NCBI RefSeq assembly: GCF_003994855.1
Contig: NZ_CP034142.1
Span: forward strand, 248,001 to 312,000
DNA length: 64,000 nucleotides
Origin: Marinobacter sp. NP-4(2019)
GTDB lineage: Bacteria; Pseudomonadota; Gammaproteobacteria; Pseudomonadales; Oleiphilaceae
Direction: 5' to 3'
Of this stretch, positions 16,523 through 25,326 are shown in pieces (within the stretch, counting starts at the first letter, position 1; each line of letters opens with the position of its first letter). A program made the position numbers and the translations under genes. The notes under the pieces are model-generated. The model made no database searches, was not told where the DNA came from, and saw nothing but the letters and a program-made list of their open reading frames with translations.

Positions 16523-17749
16523 TCAGGCTTTGTTTGCGGGCACGGTCGGGCTGGCTTGCCAGTCGTGAAGCTGTTCTCCCAGCAGGGAATCGCTGGAGAC
16601 ATCCACAGGACCGAACTGACCATTCAGTGTAAAAGCGCAGGGATGTTGTCCCTCGGTTTTGCTGTCGATAACCGGTGCATCTATACCCAGGGAGCCGGCG
16701 GCCTCCCGGAAGATATCGGGGCGGAAAATTCGTTGTATCGACGGCATATCGAGGTGTGCCAGTTGCTGCTGATGAGCAATCAGGCGTGTGGCCAGCCAAT
16801 GGGCCTGGGAAAGCCAGGGAAAGTTGGCCGAGTTGTGAAAAAAATGTTGGTGCAGCCTGGGGTGGAACGGACTGTTACCACCGGCCGGGTGCAGGGGAAA
16901 CTGCTCGCCAATGTTGCGATTGAAGTATTCCCCAAGATATTCCGGGCGGGCGAGAATCCGCGCCAGCATGGCGTGATTGTTGGGGCTGTCCAGCCAGCGG
17001 CAGGCAGCGAGAAGCGCGCGAATCAAGTGGCGATGCATTTCCTGGTGCTGCTCGGCCCAGTCGGCCCGAAGCCCCATGACCTTCTCCGGGGCATTTTGCC
17101 AGATCTGGTGCCCGGAATGCAGGATATGACCAAGCTGGCGCCGTTCAAGGACGCTGTTCCACGGTTCGCCGACGCAACAGCCTTCGATGGCGCCACTCCG
17201 AAGGGCGTCCATCATCTGTACCGGTGACACCGGGATGATGTGAAAATCCTCGCCGTTAACGGCTCCGGCGGAATCGAGCCAGTCACGGAGTTGCAGATCG
17301 TGGCTTGACCACGGAGCAACCGACGCAAGCTGGATCGGCTTCTGGCGCTTCCTTGCGAGCCGGGTTAATGCGCGGGCGGTTTCAATCGGTTGTCTCAGGT
17401 CAACGCCGGACAGGACCAGTCTATCAAACAGATCGTTGCCCAGAGTGATGCCGTTGCCGTTGCGGCTCAATACCATGCCGGTGGTCACCGGTACCCTGGG
17501 GCGATCCGTTGCCAGGGACATGCTCAGTGGCATGGGGGCCAGCATGTGACCGCCTTCCAGGAGACCGAAGCTGATCTTGTCCCGCAAGGACGCCCATGAG
17601 CTCTCACGAACCAGCTCGACCCTCAGCCCTTCGGCCTCGAACAGGCCCATTTCCTGGGCCATGATCAGGGGGGCGCTGTCGAGCAGCGGCACGAATCCGA
17701 GCCTGAGATGAAAGACAGTGTGGCGACGGATGGGGGTGGGAATGGCCAT
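16523..17749 (-). CDS. nasS: Nitrate sensor of the NasST system
   Basis: 408 residues, related to NrtA (LRLGFVPLLDSAPLIMAQEMGLF, LLEGGHMLAPMPLSMSLAT, NGNGITLGN, GCCVGEPWN) but without a signal peptide, so cytoplasmic. In known NasST systems NasS binds NasT and releases it when nitrate or nitrite is present. The gene lies 23 bases downstream of nasT in the same direction, as expected for a nasTS operon. The ligand-binding segments are intact. It could be misannotated as an ABC transporter solute-binding protein, but the missing export signal and the ANTAR partner argue for the sensor. Confidence 0.9.
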   Translation of the reverse strand: MAIPTPIRRHTVFHLRLGFVPLLDSAPLIMAQEMGLFEAEGLRVELVRESSWASLRDKISFGLLEGGHMLAPMPLSMSLATDRPRVPVTTGMVLSRNGNGITLGNDLFDRLVLSGVDLRQPIETARALTRLARKRQKPIQLASVAPWSSHDLQLRDWLDSAGAVNGEDFHIIPVSPVQMMDALRSGAIEGCCVGEPWNSVLERRQLGHILHSGHQIWQNAPEKVMGLRADWAEQHQEMHRHLIRALLAACRWLDSPNNHAMLARILARPEYLGEYFNRNIGEQFPLHPAGGNSPFHPRLHQHFFHNSANFPWLSQAHWLATRLIAHQQQLAHLDMPSIQRIFRPDIFREAAGSLGIDAPVIDSKTEGQHPCAFTLNGQFGPVDVSSDSLLGEQLHDWQASPTVPANKA

Positions 17750-17772
17750 GGGAGCAGATTCGCCTCGGGTGA

Positions 17773-18393
17773 TCAGGACGCCTTTTTTACCGCCGGGGCG
17801 GCCGATTGCCCCTCCAGCAGGGTGATAATCCGACGTGCCATATCCGGAAGACGTTCGCTGTGGTCCATGGCCGCCGACCGCAGCATCTGGAACGCGCTGT
17901 CTTCGTCACAGTTCTCGTGTTTCATGATCAGGCCCTTGGCCTTCTCGATGTACTTGCGATCCTCAAGGGCACCGCGGGTCTCCGCCAGTTCGGTCCGCAG
18001 GGCCTGGAAGGATTCGAACTGGGCAATGGCGGAATCGATGATTGAGCGGACGCTCTCGGGTTTGATGCCGTCGACCACATAGGCGCTGACGCCGGCACGA
18101 ACCGCAGCCTGAATGGTGGCGCGATCGCCGGGCTGGTCCGCGGAGAAGACGATGGGCCGTGGTGCATGGTCGTTCAACGTACTCATGTTTTCCAGGGTGT
18201 CGCGATCCGGGGAGTCCATATCGATGATCACCATATCCGGCTGATCACGGGCGACAGCGGCCGTCAGTCCGGTTGCGTCGGGGCGCTGGCGGATGACTTC
18301 ATGACCGCTGTGGGTCAGGGCCGCACACACCTTACTGGCGCGCTCCGGATTGTTGTCGATCAGTAGAATTCGCAAAGACTCTGATGACTGCAT
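17773..18393 (-). CDS. nasT: ANTAR antiterminator of the NasST system
   Basis: 206 residues from the ATG at 18393 (GAGGAAA upstream). An N-terminal receiver-like domain (LRILLIDNNPERA, MVIIDMDSPD) is followed by a coiled-coil linker and the RNA-binding ANTAR domain IEKAKGLIMKHENCDEDSAF...MARRIITLL. It is predicted to bind paired A1/G4 hexaloop hairpins in nascent leaders and prevent termination. Three such leaders occur in this window, upstream of nasA, nrtA and nasC. Divergent from nasA, upstream of nasS. Confidence 0.93.
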   Translation of the reverse strand: MQSSESLRILLIDNNPERASKVCAALTHSGHEVIRQRPDATGLTAAVARDQPDMVIIDMDSPDRDTLENMSTLNDHAPRPIVFSADQPGDRATIQAAVRAGVSAYVVDGIKPESVRSIIDSAIAQFESFQALRTELAETRGALEDRKYIEKAKGLIMKHENCDEDSAFQMLRSAAMDHSERLPDMARRIITLLEGQSAAPAVKKAS

Positions 18394-18675
18394 GACGTTT
18401 CCTCGATGTTCATAACGCGGAATGATCGACACTCCGCGGCATAGCGTTTGGTTTGAGTCCGTTATCGGACGTTCACAACCCGGATACAGCAATTTATCTG
18501 CCATACATGGCGAGTGGCCGGAAAACAGGAGGTTAGAGCGCTCTCTGGGCGTAATGGCCGGTTCGACAGCAGCGTGTGGTGCCTCTCACCTGTGCACGAA
18601 GTGCGGAATATGCACCACAATGTGGCCGCCAGCAGCCGGTGTACCGGCCACATTTCCGCCAAGCTGTTGGTTATC
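18394..18675. other. Divergent nasT-nasA intergenic region, upstream half
   Basis: This non-coding stretch lies between the divergent nasT and nasA genes; the whole gap is 438 bases. A frame stays open through it upstream of nasA, but the peptide has no family features and I treat it as untranslated. It probably holds NtrC-type enhancer sites for the sigma54 units and the nasT promoter, but I could not assign specific sites. Several short GC-rich inverted repeats are present, such as TGTGGCCG...CGGCCACA near 18621-18652. Confidence 0.45.
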
Positions 18676-18707
18676 AGGCACTTTGTCGGCCTGGCCCCCG
18701 ATTTGCT
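18676..18707 (+). promoter_or_regulatory. Candidate sigma54 promoter(s) of nasA
   Basis: Two overlapping candidates have correct GG/GC spacing. AGGCAC-N5-CGGCC (18676-18691) has a good -24 but weak -12 element and predicts a start near 18702. TGGCCC-N5-TTGCT (18692-18707) is closer to consensus overall but predicts a start near 18718, which would remove the 5' arm of hairpin P1. By analogy with the other two leaders, the first fits the RNA structure better. Confidence 0.45.
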
Positions 18708-18711
18708 AACC

Positions 18712-18806
18712 ACTCTATACAGACACAGAGTATTAAACGGATGCAGGCAACGAAGCCCGTCACGATTCCTCCGTCAGGCAAGGTGGGATCATGGCGGGCT
18801 TTTTTG
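18712..18806 (+). promoter_or_regulatory. ANTAR-type antitermination leader of nasA
   Basis: Hairpin P1 (18712-18731) is ACTCTAT, loop ACAGAC, ACAGAGT with one A-C mismatch. Hairpin P2 (18746-18757) is GGC, loop AACGAA, GCC. Both loops have A at position 1 and G at position 4. The P2 3' arm overlaps the 5' arm (AGCCCG at 18754) of an intrinsic terminator closed by CGGGCT (18795-18800) and a run of six Ts. This matches the two-hairpin ANTAR recognition motif and implies nitrate-dependent readthrough into nasA 26 bases downstream. Confidence 0.8.
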
Positions 18807-18831
18807 TTGGCCTTTCATCAGTGGAGCAGAC

Positions 18832-21522
18832 ATGTTGGTGCCTCTGAGTGACCAGGAAAACGAAATAAAGACCACCTGCCCTTATTGCGGGGTGGGTTGT
18901 GGTGTGGTGGCGTCTGTCGCGGGAAAGCCGGAAGTGGCTGGTGACGAGAGCCATCCCGCGAACGGCGGGCGCCTGTGTGTCAAAGGCGCGAGCCTGGGAG
19001 AAACCCTGGGCGACGATGGCCGGCTGCTGGCCCCGAGAGTGGCCGGCGCCACCGTAACCTGGCCGGAGGCGATTGATACGGTTGCCGATGCCATTCGAAC
19101 CGCTGTGGAGACTTACGGCCCCTCCTCGGTTGCCTTTTACCTGTCGGGCCAGCTGCTGACCGAAGACTATTACGTGGCCAACAAGCTGGCGAAGGGATTC
19201 ATCGGTACCCCGAATGTGGACACCAATTCCCGACTTTGCATGTCATCGGCGGTGGCGGCCCACAAACGGGCCTTTGGCGGGGATCTGGTTCCCGGCTGTT
19301 ATGAGGACCTGGAGCTTGCGGACTTGCTGGTACTCACTGGCAGCAACGCGGCCTGGGCCCATCCGGTGCTTTATCAGCGCATGAAGGCGTCAGCCCGTCC
19401 GGGCAGGAAGGTGGTGGTCATCGACCCCCGCCAGACCGCCACCAGTGATCTGGCAGATCTCCATCTGGCCCTGAAACCGGGGACCGACACCCTCCTGTTC
19501 AACGGGCTGCTGGTGTGGTTGGCGGAAGCCGGGGCGATTGATGAAGCATTCATTGCTGACCATTGCAGTGGATTTGAAGAGACGCTGGCGGAAGCGAAGG
19601 CGGCGGCACCCACTCTGGAATTCGTTGCCGAAGCCTGTGACCTTGCGCGGGATGACGTAGAAGTCTTCTATCGCTGGTTCACCGAGCAGCAACGGACGGT
19701 GACCGCGTTCTCCCAGGGTGTCAATCAGTCCGCTTCCGGCACCGACAAGTGCAACACCATCATCAACTGTCACCTGGCTACTGGCCGCATCGGCAAGCCC
19801 GGGGCCTGTCCGTTTTCCCTGACCGGGCAGCCCAACGCCATGGGTGGGCGTGAAGTGGGTGGCCTGGCCAATACCCTCGCCGCCCACATGGACTATGACA
19901 CCCCGGGCGCAAAGGACCGGGTGGCTCGTTTCTGGCAATGCGATAACGTGGCCGATGGACCAGGGCTCAAGGCCGTCGAGCTGTTCGATGCGGTCGAGCG
20001 GGGCGAGATCAAGGTGTTGTGGGTCCTGGCAACCAACCCTGCAGTGAGCCTTCCGGAATCCGCCCGGGTCCGCAAGGCGCTGGAACAGTGTCCGACGGTG
20101 ATTGTGTCCGACTGCATCCGCCACACGGATACCACGGACTACGCCAATATCCTGTTGCCCGCCGCGGGGTGGGGAGAGAAAGACGGCACGGTCACCAACT
20201 CTGAACGTCGTATTTCGCGCCAGCGCCGGTTCCTGCCCCTTGCGGGTGAGGCGAAGCCGGACTGGTGGATACTTTCCGCCGTGGCGGGGCGCCTGGGGCA
20301 TAGGGCCTGTTTCGACTATAACGGCCCTGCGGATATCTTTCGTGAGCATGCGGCGCTCTCCGGCTACGAGAATGACGGTAGCCGGGCCTTTGATATTTCC
20401 GGTCTCGCGAACCTGAGCGATAGCGCCTACGACTCACTACAACCAACCCAATGGCCGGTGCGGGAAGGTCCGGATAATACGACCCCGAGGCTGTTCACCG
20501 ACGGTTGTTTTGCCACCGCCGATGGACGCGCCCGATTGGTGCCGGTCAAGACCCGCTTGCCGGAAGTACAGCCTGATGGCAAATTCCCGATGATTATCAA
20601 TACTGGGCGGATTCGTGACCAGTGGCATACCATGACCCGCACGGCACGGGCATCCCGTCTGCTGGCTCATCGCTCTGAACCTTTCGTGGATGTCCACCCC
20701 AGGGATGCGGAAGCATTGGGTGTGGAGGCGAATGGGCTGGCCACCCTGGAAGGCGATCAGGGGCAGTTTGTTGGCCGGGTTCATATCAACCCGGGCCAGC
20801 GGCAGGGGGAGGTTTTTGTGCCGATTCACTGGAATCGACAGTTTACCGGAGAGGGGGTCGCCACCGCCCTGACCCGGAGTATTACGGATCCGCTTTCCGG
20901 CCAGCCCGAAGCCAAGCATGGGCGGGGCAGACTGACGCGCTGGCCTGCACGCTGGCACGGCCGGTTACTGGTGCGCAAGAACCGGCCCCGGCGCTGGCGG
21001 GCGGATTATTGGGCGATGCAGCCCCTGGACGCCTGTGATAGCTGGTGGCTGGCGGGGCGCACCAACGTTGACTGGCCGGCCATGGTTCAGGAGTGGCTGG
21101 GTGGCCGACCGCAACTGGTGATGCAGGATCAGCGGCAAGGCCGGTTCCGGGCAGCCCGATTGTCGCAGGGCAAACTGGAGGCGGTGCTGATGGTGGAGCG
21201 GGACCCAACGCTCCTGCCCGCCGTGGACTGGCTCGCCGACTGTTTTACGATGGAGGAGCTGGGCGAAGCTACCCGTCGTTGCCTGCTGGCGGCCCGCTCG
21301 GTCGACACCGAGGACATCGGTGCTCTGGTATGCAGTTGTTACCAGGTCGGGGAAAAGCAGATATGCCGGGCCATCGAGGAAGGTGCCGACAGTGTTGAGC
21401 TGCTGGGCGAGCAATTGCAGTGCGGTACCGGATGTGGCTCTTGCCTGCCGGAATTGAAGGGACTGGTGGAACAACAGACCGCCGGGCCAGCCACGCCGCG
21501 GGTAGAAGAAACCACCGGTTAA
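18832..21522 (+). CDS. nasA: Assimilatory nitrate reductase catalytic subunit
   Basis: 896 residues from the ATG at 18832, chosen because GTGGAG lies upstream and because earlier in-frame starts would translate the leader and its terminator. The N-terminal [4Fe-4S] motif is CPYCGVGCGVV...CVKG, followed by a molybdopterin guanine dinucleotide oxidoreductase core (DTNSRLCMSSAVAAHKRAFG, SASGTDKCNTIINCHLATG) and the dinucleotide-binding C-terminal domain (GRIRDQWHTMTRTARASRL). A BFD-like [2Fe-2S] domain ends the protein (CSCYQVGEKQICRAIEEG...GTGCGSCLPEL). It reduces nitrate to nitrite in the cytoplasm, probably taking electrons from the NasC-like reductase. It overlaps the convergent SprT-like gene by 4 bases. 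Confidence 0.95.
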   Translation: MLVPLSDQENEIKTTCPYCGVGCGVVASVAGKPEVAGDESHPANGGRLCVKGASLGETLGDDGRLLAPRVAGATVTWPEAIDTVADAIRTAVETYGPSSVAFYLSGQLLTEDYYVANKLAKGFIGTPNVDTNSRLCMSSAVAAHKRAFGGDLVPGCYEDLELADLLVLTGSNAAWAHPVLYQRMKASARPGRKVVVIDPRQTATSDLADLHLALKPGTDTLLFNGLLVWLAEAGAIDEAFIADHCSGFEETLAEAKAAAPTLEFVAEACDLARDDVEVFYRWFTEQQRTVTAFSQGVNQSASGTDKCNTIINCHLATGRIGKPGACPFSLTGQPNAMGGREVGGLANTLAAHMDYDTPGAKDRVARFWQCDNVADGPGLKAVELFDAVERGEIKVLWVLATNPAVSLPESARVRKALEQCPTVIVSDCIRHTDTTDYANILLPAAGWGEKDGTVTNSERRISRQRRFLPLAGEAKPDWWILSAVAGRLGHRACFDYNGPADIFREHAALSGYENDGSRAFDISGLANLSDSAYDSLQPTQWPVREGPDNTTPRLFTDGCFATADGRARLVPVKTRLPEVQPDGKFPMIINTGRIRDQWHTMTRTARASRLLAHRSEPFVDVHPRDAEALGVEANGLATLEGDQGQFVGRVHINPGQRQGEVFVPIHWNRQFTGEGVATALTRSITDPLSGQPEAKHGRGRLTRWPARWHGRLLVRKNRPRRWRADYWAMQPLDACDSWWLAGRTNVDWPAMVQEWLGGRPQLVMQDQRQGRFRAARLSQGKLEAVLMVERDPTLLPAVDWLADCFTMEELGEATRRCLLAARSVDTEDIGALVCSCYQVGEKQICRAIEEGADSVELLGEQLQCGTGCGSCLPELKGLVEQQTAGPATPRVEETTG

Positions 21523-22220
21523 CCGTCTGGAGTGCCCAATAATGATACCGGCACCCGATAGCGGAGTCCCCGTGAGGGGCCGATACCTGACACGGTACAG
21601 GTTTTCCGGTTTACCCGGATGATCTTGCCATGGTGCTGGCTGCGGCCATGGTCAAATCGGACCTCATCCCCTACCTGCCAGTTGGCCGCCAGTTGTCGGG
21701 GCTGGATGATCTCGAACGGCTCGTGAGGCAGCGGCAGCCCTTGTTGCCGGGCAAGCTCAGCCAGGTAATCCCTCGTTGCCCGCGCGCCTCCGCTTTCATG
21801 AAGCTGATCGAGAATCTCGTAGAAATGGCGGTTGTGCACCGATCCATGAAAGCGTTTGCCAGCGCTGTATTGCAGCAGGTGGGCAAACTCATGGCAACAG
21901 GTGTGTGCCAGCAGGTTGAGAGTGGTCAGTTCGCCGCCGAAATACCCCCGCTGTTGGATTTCCCGGCTTGAGAGCCAGCCCATGGCACTTTCAGCCTGCT
22001 GCTTGGCGATGATCATGCGAACACCATAGGTAATCTGATGCTGCCTGGTTCGGGGGTCGTAACGGTGGTAAGTAGCCTGGCCGGAGCCGACCCGGCATAG
22101 CAGCGAACCGCCACGGCCGCGCGCCCTGATCCAGCTGGCGGCTGGTTGCCACAGCAATTCTTCGGTGACCGAACACATCAGTTTGCCCAGGCCAATAGCG
22201 TTATTTCTGGAGATGGTCAT
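21519..22220 (-). CDS. SprT-like zinc metallopeptidase domain protein
   Basis: About 233 residues from the ATG at 22220; a TTG at 22229 is an alternative and neither has a strong ribosome site. The zinc-metalloprotease signature HEFAHLLQY is clear, with a downstream HNRHFYEIL that may supply a third ligand, as in SprT-like/SPRTN proteases. The C-terminal 60 residues form a small beta domain (WQVGDEVRFDHGRSQHHGKIIRV) resembling a KOW-like fold. Its stop codon TAA shares the palindromic TTAA at 21519-21522 with the nasA stop. The substrate is unknown. The larger size than E. coli SprT and the different C-terminus argue against calling it sprT. Confidence 0.78.
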   Translation of the reverse strand: MTISRNNAIGLGKLMCSVTEELLWQPAASWIRARGRGGSLLCRVGSGQATYHRYDPRTRQHQITYGVRMIIAKQQAESAMGWLSSREIQQRGYFGGELTTLNLLAHTCCHEFAHLLQYSAGKRFHGSVHNRHFYEILDQLHESGGARATRDYLAELARQQGLPLPHEPFEIIQPRQLAANWQVGDEVRFDHGRSQHHGKIIRVNRKTCTVSGIGPSRGLRYRVPVSLLGTPDG

Positions 22221-22329
22221 CGTGAGCAAACCTGAATGTTCGTTTTCCTTCGATGGGTGGTCTTAAGGTTACCACCGTCCATGCTGCGCGAGAAAGCGGA
22301 AGCCTCAGACGAAGCTGCCGCTTGAACCA

Positions 22330-22399
22330 CCGCCCGGAATCAGACTAACTGTCACCAGATATAAATAAGTGGTGACAGTTAGTCTGATTCTCCGGGCGG
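22330..22399. repeat. Long palindrome downstream of lipoprotein gene
   Basis: A perfect 18-bp stem (22339-22356 against 22371-22388) with a 14-base AT-rich loop is extended outside by a second perfect 8-bp stem, CCGCCCGG/CCGGGCGG (22330-22337 against 22392-22399). It lies between the SprT-like gene and the hcp-linked lipoprotein gene. It could be a terminator or a REP-like mobile palindrome. No second copy occurs in this window. Confidence 0.8.
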
Positions 22400-22498
22400 G
22401 CGTTCAGTGAAGGTATCGAGCAGGTCGAGATAGTCGGCATCACGCTGCAGGTCTATCGGATAGGGATTGATGCAGACATTCCCTATCAATATGCCTGT
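22379..22498 (-). pseudogene. Short coding remnant fused to the palindrome
   Basis: Directly after the TAG stop of the lipoprotein gene and in the same frame, the minus strand stays open for about 39 codons. It reads TGILIGNVCINPYPIDL...YLDLLDTFTERPPGESD and stops inside the palindrome at 22379-22381. It has no good start codon apart from a TTG. It may be the tail of a truncated gene, or non-coding sequence. No family was recognised. Confidence 0.25.
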
Positions 22499-22948
22499 CT
22501 AATTGAAGACCTTGGCGCCATTAATACGAATTGCCCTTGAGCTTTCAGATGGCCCCTGGAAGGTAACGAGAAATTGCTCGGAGCCGTTGGGCACGATAAA
22601 TATCGTTCGAAAATCTCCTTGAACTACTCCAAACACCTGAGCCTCAGGAACGTGATCTATCCATGACGGCTTTTGAGAGCCTTCTGAGACGCTTTCAAAA
22701 AGGGTAAGTGCCGTGTCCGCTGCTTTTTCCGAGCGCACTGCTTTGGGGATTTCATCTGATTTGACGAAACCAATGATTTGATTGTTCGTCAGAAAAAGAA
22801 GTTCGCCGTCCCTCACCTTGATGGAGGAAAACATATCGCTTGGCACTTCTATAGCCAATTGACTGTGGGGTTGAATTGTCAGAGCAGAATGTGAAGCGCA
22901 GCCTGAAAGCAGGAGAAAAAAAGCTACAACTAGACCGATCCTTGGCAT
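22499..22948 (-). CDS. Putative lipoprotein linked to hcp
   Basis: 149 residues with a lipoprotein signal peptide: hydrophobic VVAFFLLLSGC and lipobox LSGC, with Cys17 as the predicted lipidated residue. The mature part has no recognised domain and looks like a compact beta-rich fold (FRTIFIVPNGSEQFLVTF). It lies 10 bases downstream of the 115-residue gene, which follows hcp in the same direction. A periplasmic lipoprotein downstream of hcp could be an immunity protein or a T6SS accessory protein; that is inference from context only. Confidence 0.7.
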   Translation of the reverse strand: MPRIGLVVAFFLLLSGCASHSALTIQPHSQLAIEVPSDMFSSIKVRDGELLFLTNNQIIGFVKSDEIPKAVRSEKAADTALTLFESVSEGSQKPSWIDHVPEAQVFGVVQGDFRTIFIVPNGSEQFLVTFQGPSESSRAIRINGAKVFN

Positions 22949-22958
22949 GATGCGATTC

Positions 22959-23306
22959 TCATCTTAATGTCGTTTCGATGGAAGTTCTGAACTGGGCAGA
23001 ACGGACATTTCGGCAAAGCCAGCTTACTCTTACTTGATTCTGTAGAAAAGGTTTCCCAGCCTCGCGAATCAGTCGCAGAGCCCATTTAGTGATCGTCCGG
23101 GTCGGTCTTAGCAAGTCCTGCGGAGTTGGAACTGCATCAACCCATCGACTACAGTCGACTGTTTCAACGAGCATGTGGGCGATCGCTCGAACGGTTTCCT
23201 CTGTTACGCTGCTCTCAGTGAATCCCGTTGCAACCGATTGTCCGTAAAATGCCTTCATGATTGCTCTGATCTTATCAATGTCCTCGCCGGATAGTTGAGT
23301 ATTCAT
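22959..23306 (-). CDS. Conserved small protein downstream of hcp
   Basis: 115 residues, predicted helical and soluble, with no signal peptide. It begins MNTQLSGEDIDKIRAIMKAFYG and ends with the basic segment CRNVRSAQFRTSIETTLR. I do not recognise the family. It lies 56 bases downstream of hcp and 10 bases upstream of the lipoprotein gene, so it belongs to an hcp-centred transcription unit. Candidate roles are a small Hcp-carried cargo or a chaperone-like partner. Nothing in the sequence shows catalysis. Confidence 0.65.
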   Translation of the reverse strand: MNTQLSGEDIDKIRAIMKAFYGQSVATGFTESSVTEETVRAIAHMLVETVDCSRWVDAVPTPQDLLRPTRTITKWALRLIREAGKPFLQNQVRVSWLCRNVRSAQFRTSIETTLR

Positions 23307-23362
23307 ATTTTCATCCCTGAAAAAAGAGAAGGGACCCTAAGGGCCCCAAAAGCTTGTGGTTC

Positions 23363-23881
23363 TTATGCCTCGATCGGCGAACGCCAGTCATCAGCACCGG
23401 AAGTACCGGCAACGGCATGCTCCCAGGTCACCTTGCGGTAGGACAGGGAAACGGTGACCAACTGGGTGAAGTCGGCGCTGGCGGCGTCCTGGCAGTGCGG
23501 CATGTTGCAGTTGATGTCGATAATGGTGGCATCTTCCAGAATCGTGGAGAAGAAGTGCTCCTGTTTGCCCTCAACGGAGGTGCGGTACCACTTCAGCTCG
23601 ACCTTCGGCAGCATCTCGCCGGATGCCAGGGCGTTGTACATCAGCGGGGTGGCCTTGTTCAGTGCAGAGGTGAACTTGAACGGCTTGTGGACGCGCTGAC
23701 CGGAAGGCTGGCCGGACTGTGGGTCGGTCGGAACGGTGACAACGTGGCTGAATTCCTGAACAAGCACTTCGTCTTCGTGCCCTTCCACGTAGATGTTACC
23801 GACAGAGTCGGAAGTGAATGCGCCAGCGGTGATGTTGCCCTGAGTCTGTCCTTCGATGCTGATATAACAAGGAGTTGGCAT
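23363..23881 (-). CDS. hcp: Hcp family type VI secretion tube protein
   Basis: 172 residues from the ATG at 23881 (GGAG 8 bases upstream). It matches the Hcp/EvpC family from end to end: MPTPCYISIEGQTQG, VQEFSHVVTVPTD, HKPFKFTSALNKATPLMYNALASGE, VELKWYRTS and VTVSLSYRKVTWEH. Hcp hexamers stack into the T6SS inner tube and can also bind effectors. No other T6SS structural gene is in the window, so this is an orphan hcp locus. A sigma54-type promoter lies 67 bases upstream of the start. Confidence 0.93.
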   Translation of the reverse strand: MPTPCYISIEGQTQGNITAGAFTSDSVGNIYVEGHEDEVLVQEFSHVVTVPTDPQSGQPSGQRVHKPFKFTSALNKATPLMYNALASGEMLPKVELKWYRTSVEGKQEHFFSTILEDATIIDINCNMPHCQDAASADFTQLVTVSLSYRKVTWEHAVAGTSGADDWRSPIEA

Positions 23882-23947
23882 AGTCATGCTCCATGACGTG
23901 TGAATGAATAAATGTCCCCGGGTTCTTCCCTGGACGGTCCACGTCAT

Positions 23948-23963
23948 AACAAGAGCTGTGCCA
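23948..23963 (-). promoter_or_regulatory. Sigma54-type promoter of hcp
   Basis: The minus strand reads TGGCAC, five bases, TTGTT. The -24 element is perfect and the -12 element has T in place of the consensus C. Spacing is exact. The predicted start at about 23937 gives a 56-base leader ahead of hcp. Orphan hcp operons are sigma54/VasH-controlled in several Proteobacteria. Confidence 0.6.
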
Positions 23964-24088
23964 GAACTGGAAAAGTCTTTAAAAACAAAGGCTAGTTTGT
24001 ATTGGTGCCGGTGCGTGTGAGGTGGTTGGGCAAGAGCTTGCTTCGGGTCAGGCGGGGGATTGCTGGCCGGGCAATAAATTACCCGGCT

Positions 24089-24915
<827 letters not shown>

Positions 24916-24916
<1 letters not shown>

Positions 24917-25326
24917 TAGTGCATGGGCTCCGTCAGCAGAATGACTTCGGTGTAGCCGTTATCCTCCAGCAGCTGAAGCAAGTCCTCGAGGTCCGACATG
25001 GGCACATTTTCGCCAGCGGCAATCTTCAGCGGCGTGGATGCGTCCGGGGCGGGAAGCCTGGTGGGTAGGGCTTCCCTGGAGACCGCTTCGCCGTCGATGT
25101 GCCAGCCCTTGTCGGCCGAGATCATGAGATCGGCATGGGGTGGTTGCCGGCCTTCGGCCTGGGCTGCAGCCGGCAGTTCCGGTAAGGGGGTATCCGCCAG
25201 TTGTCCGGCCACGATAAAGAACATCAGCAGCAGGAACACCAGGTTGATCAGCGGCAGAAGAGAGTCTTCCACACGCTCCATCAGAGTCTTGCCGGACGTC
25301 GCCGGCGGTGGAACCAGTTCGATCAC
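24916..25326 (-). CDS. exbD: ExbD-like biopolymer transport protein (second copy)
   Basis: 136 residues. A cytoplasmic start and a single membrane helix ([20 protein letters not shown]) are followed by a periplasmic domain with [23 protein letters not shown]. The key membrane Asp of canonical ExbD is replaced: the segment reads LLPLINLVF, with Asn where the partner protein has PLIDVVF. The start overlaps the preceding exbD by 4 bases. It probably forms a heterodimeric ExbD pair in the TonB motor. Confidence 0.85.

Noticed and set aside
18514..18831. N-terminal extension of NasA upstream of 18832
   Set aside because: The extra 106 codons run through the P1/P2 hairpins and terminator and match nothing, while MLVPLSDQENEIKTTCPYCG gives the normal NasA start.
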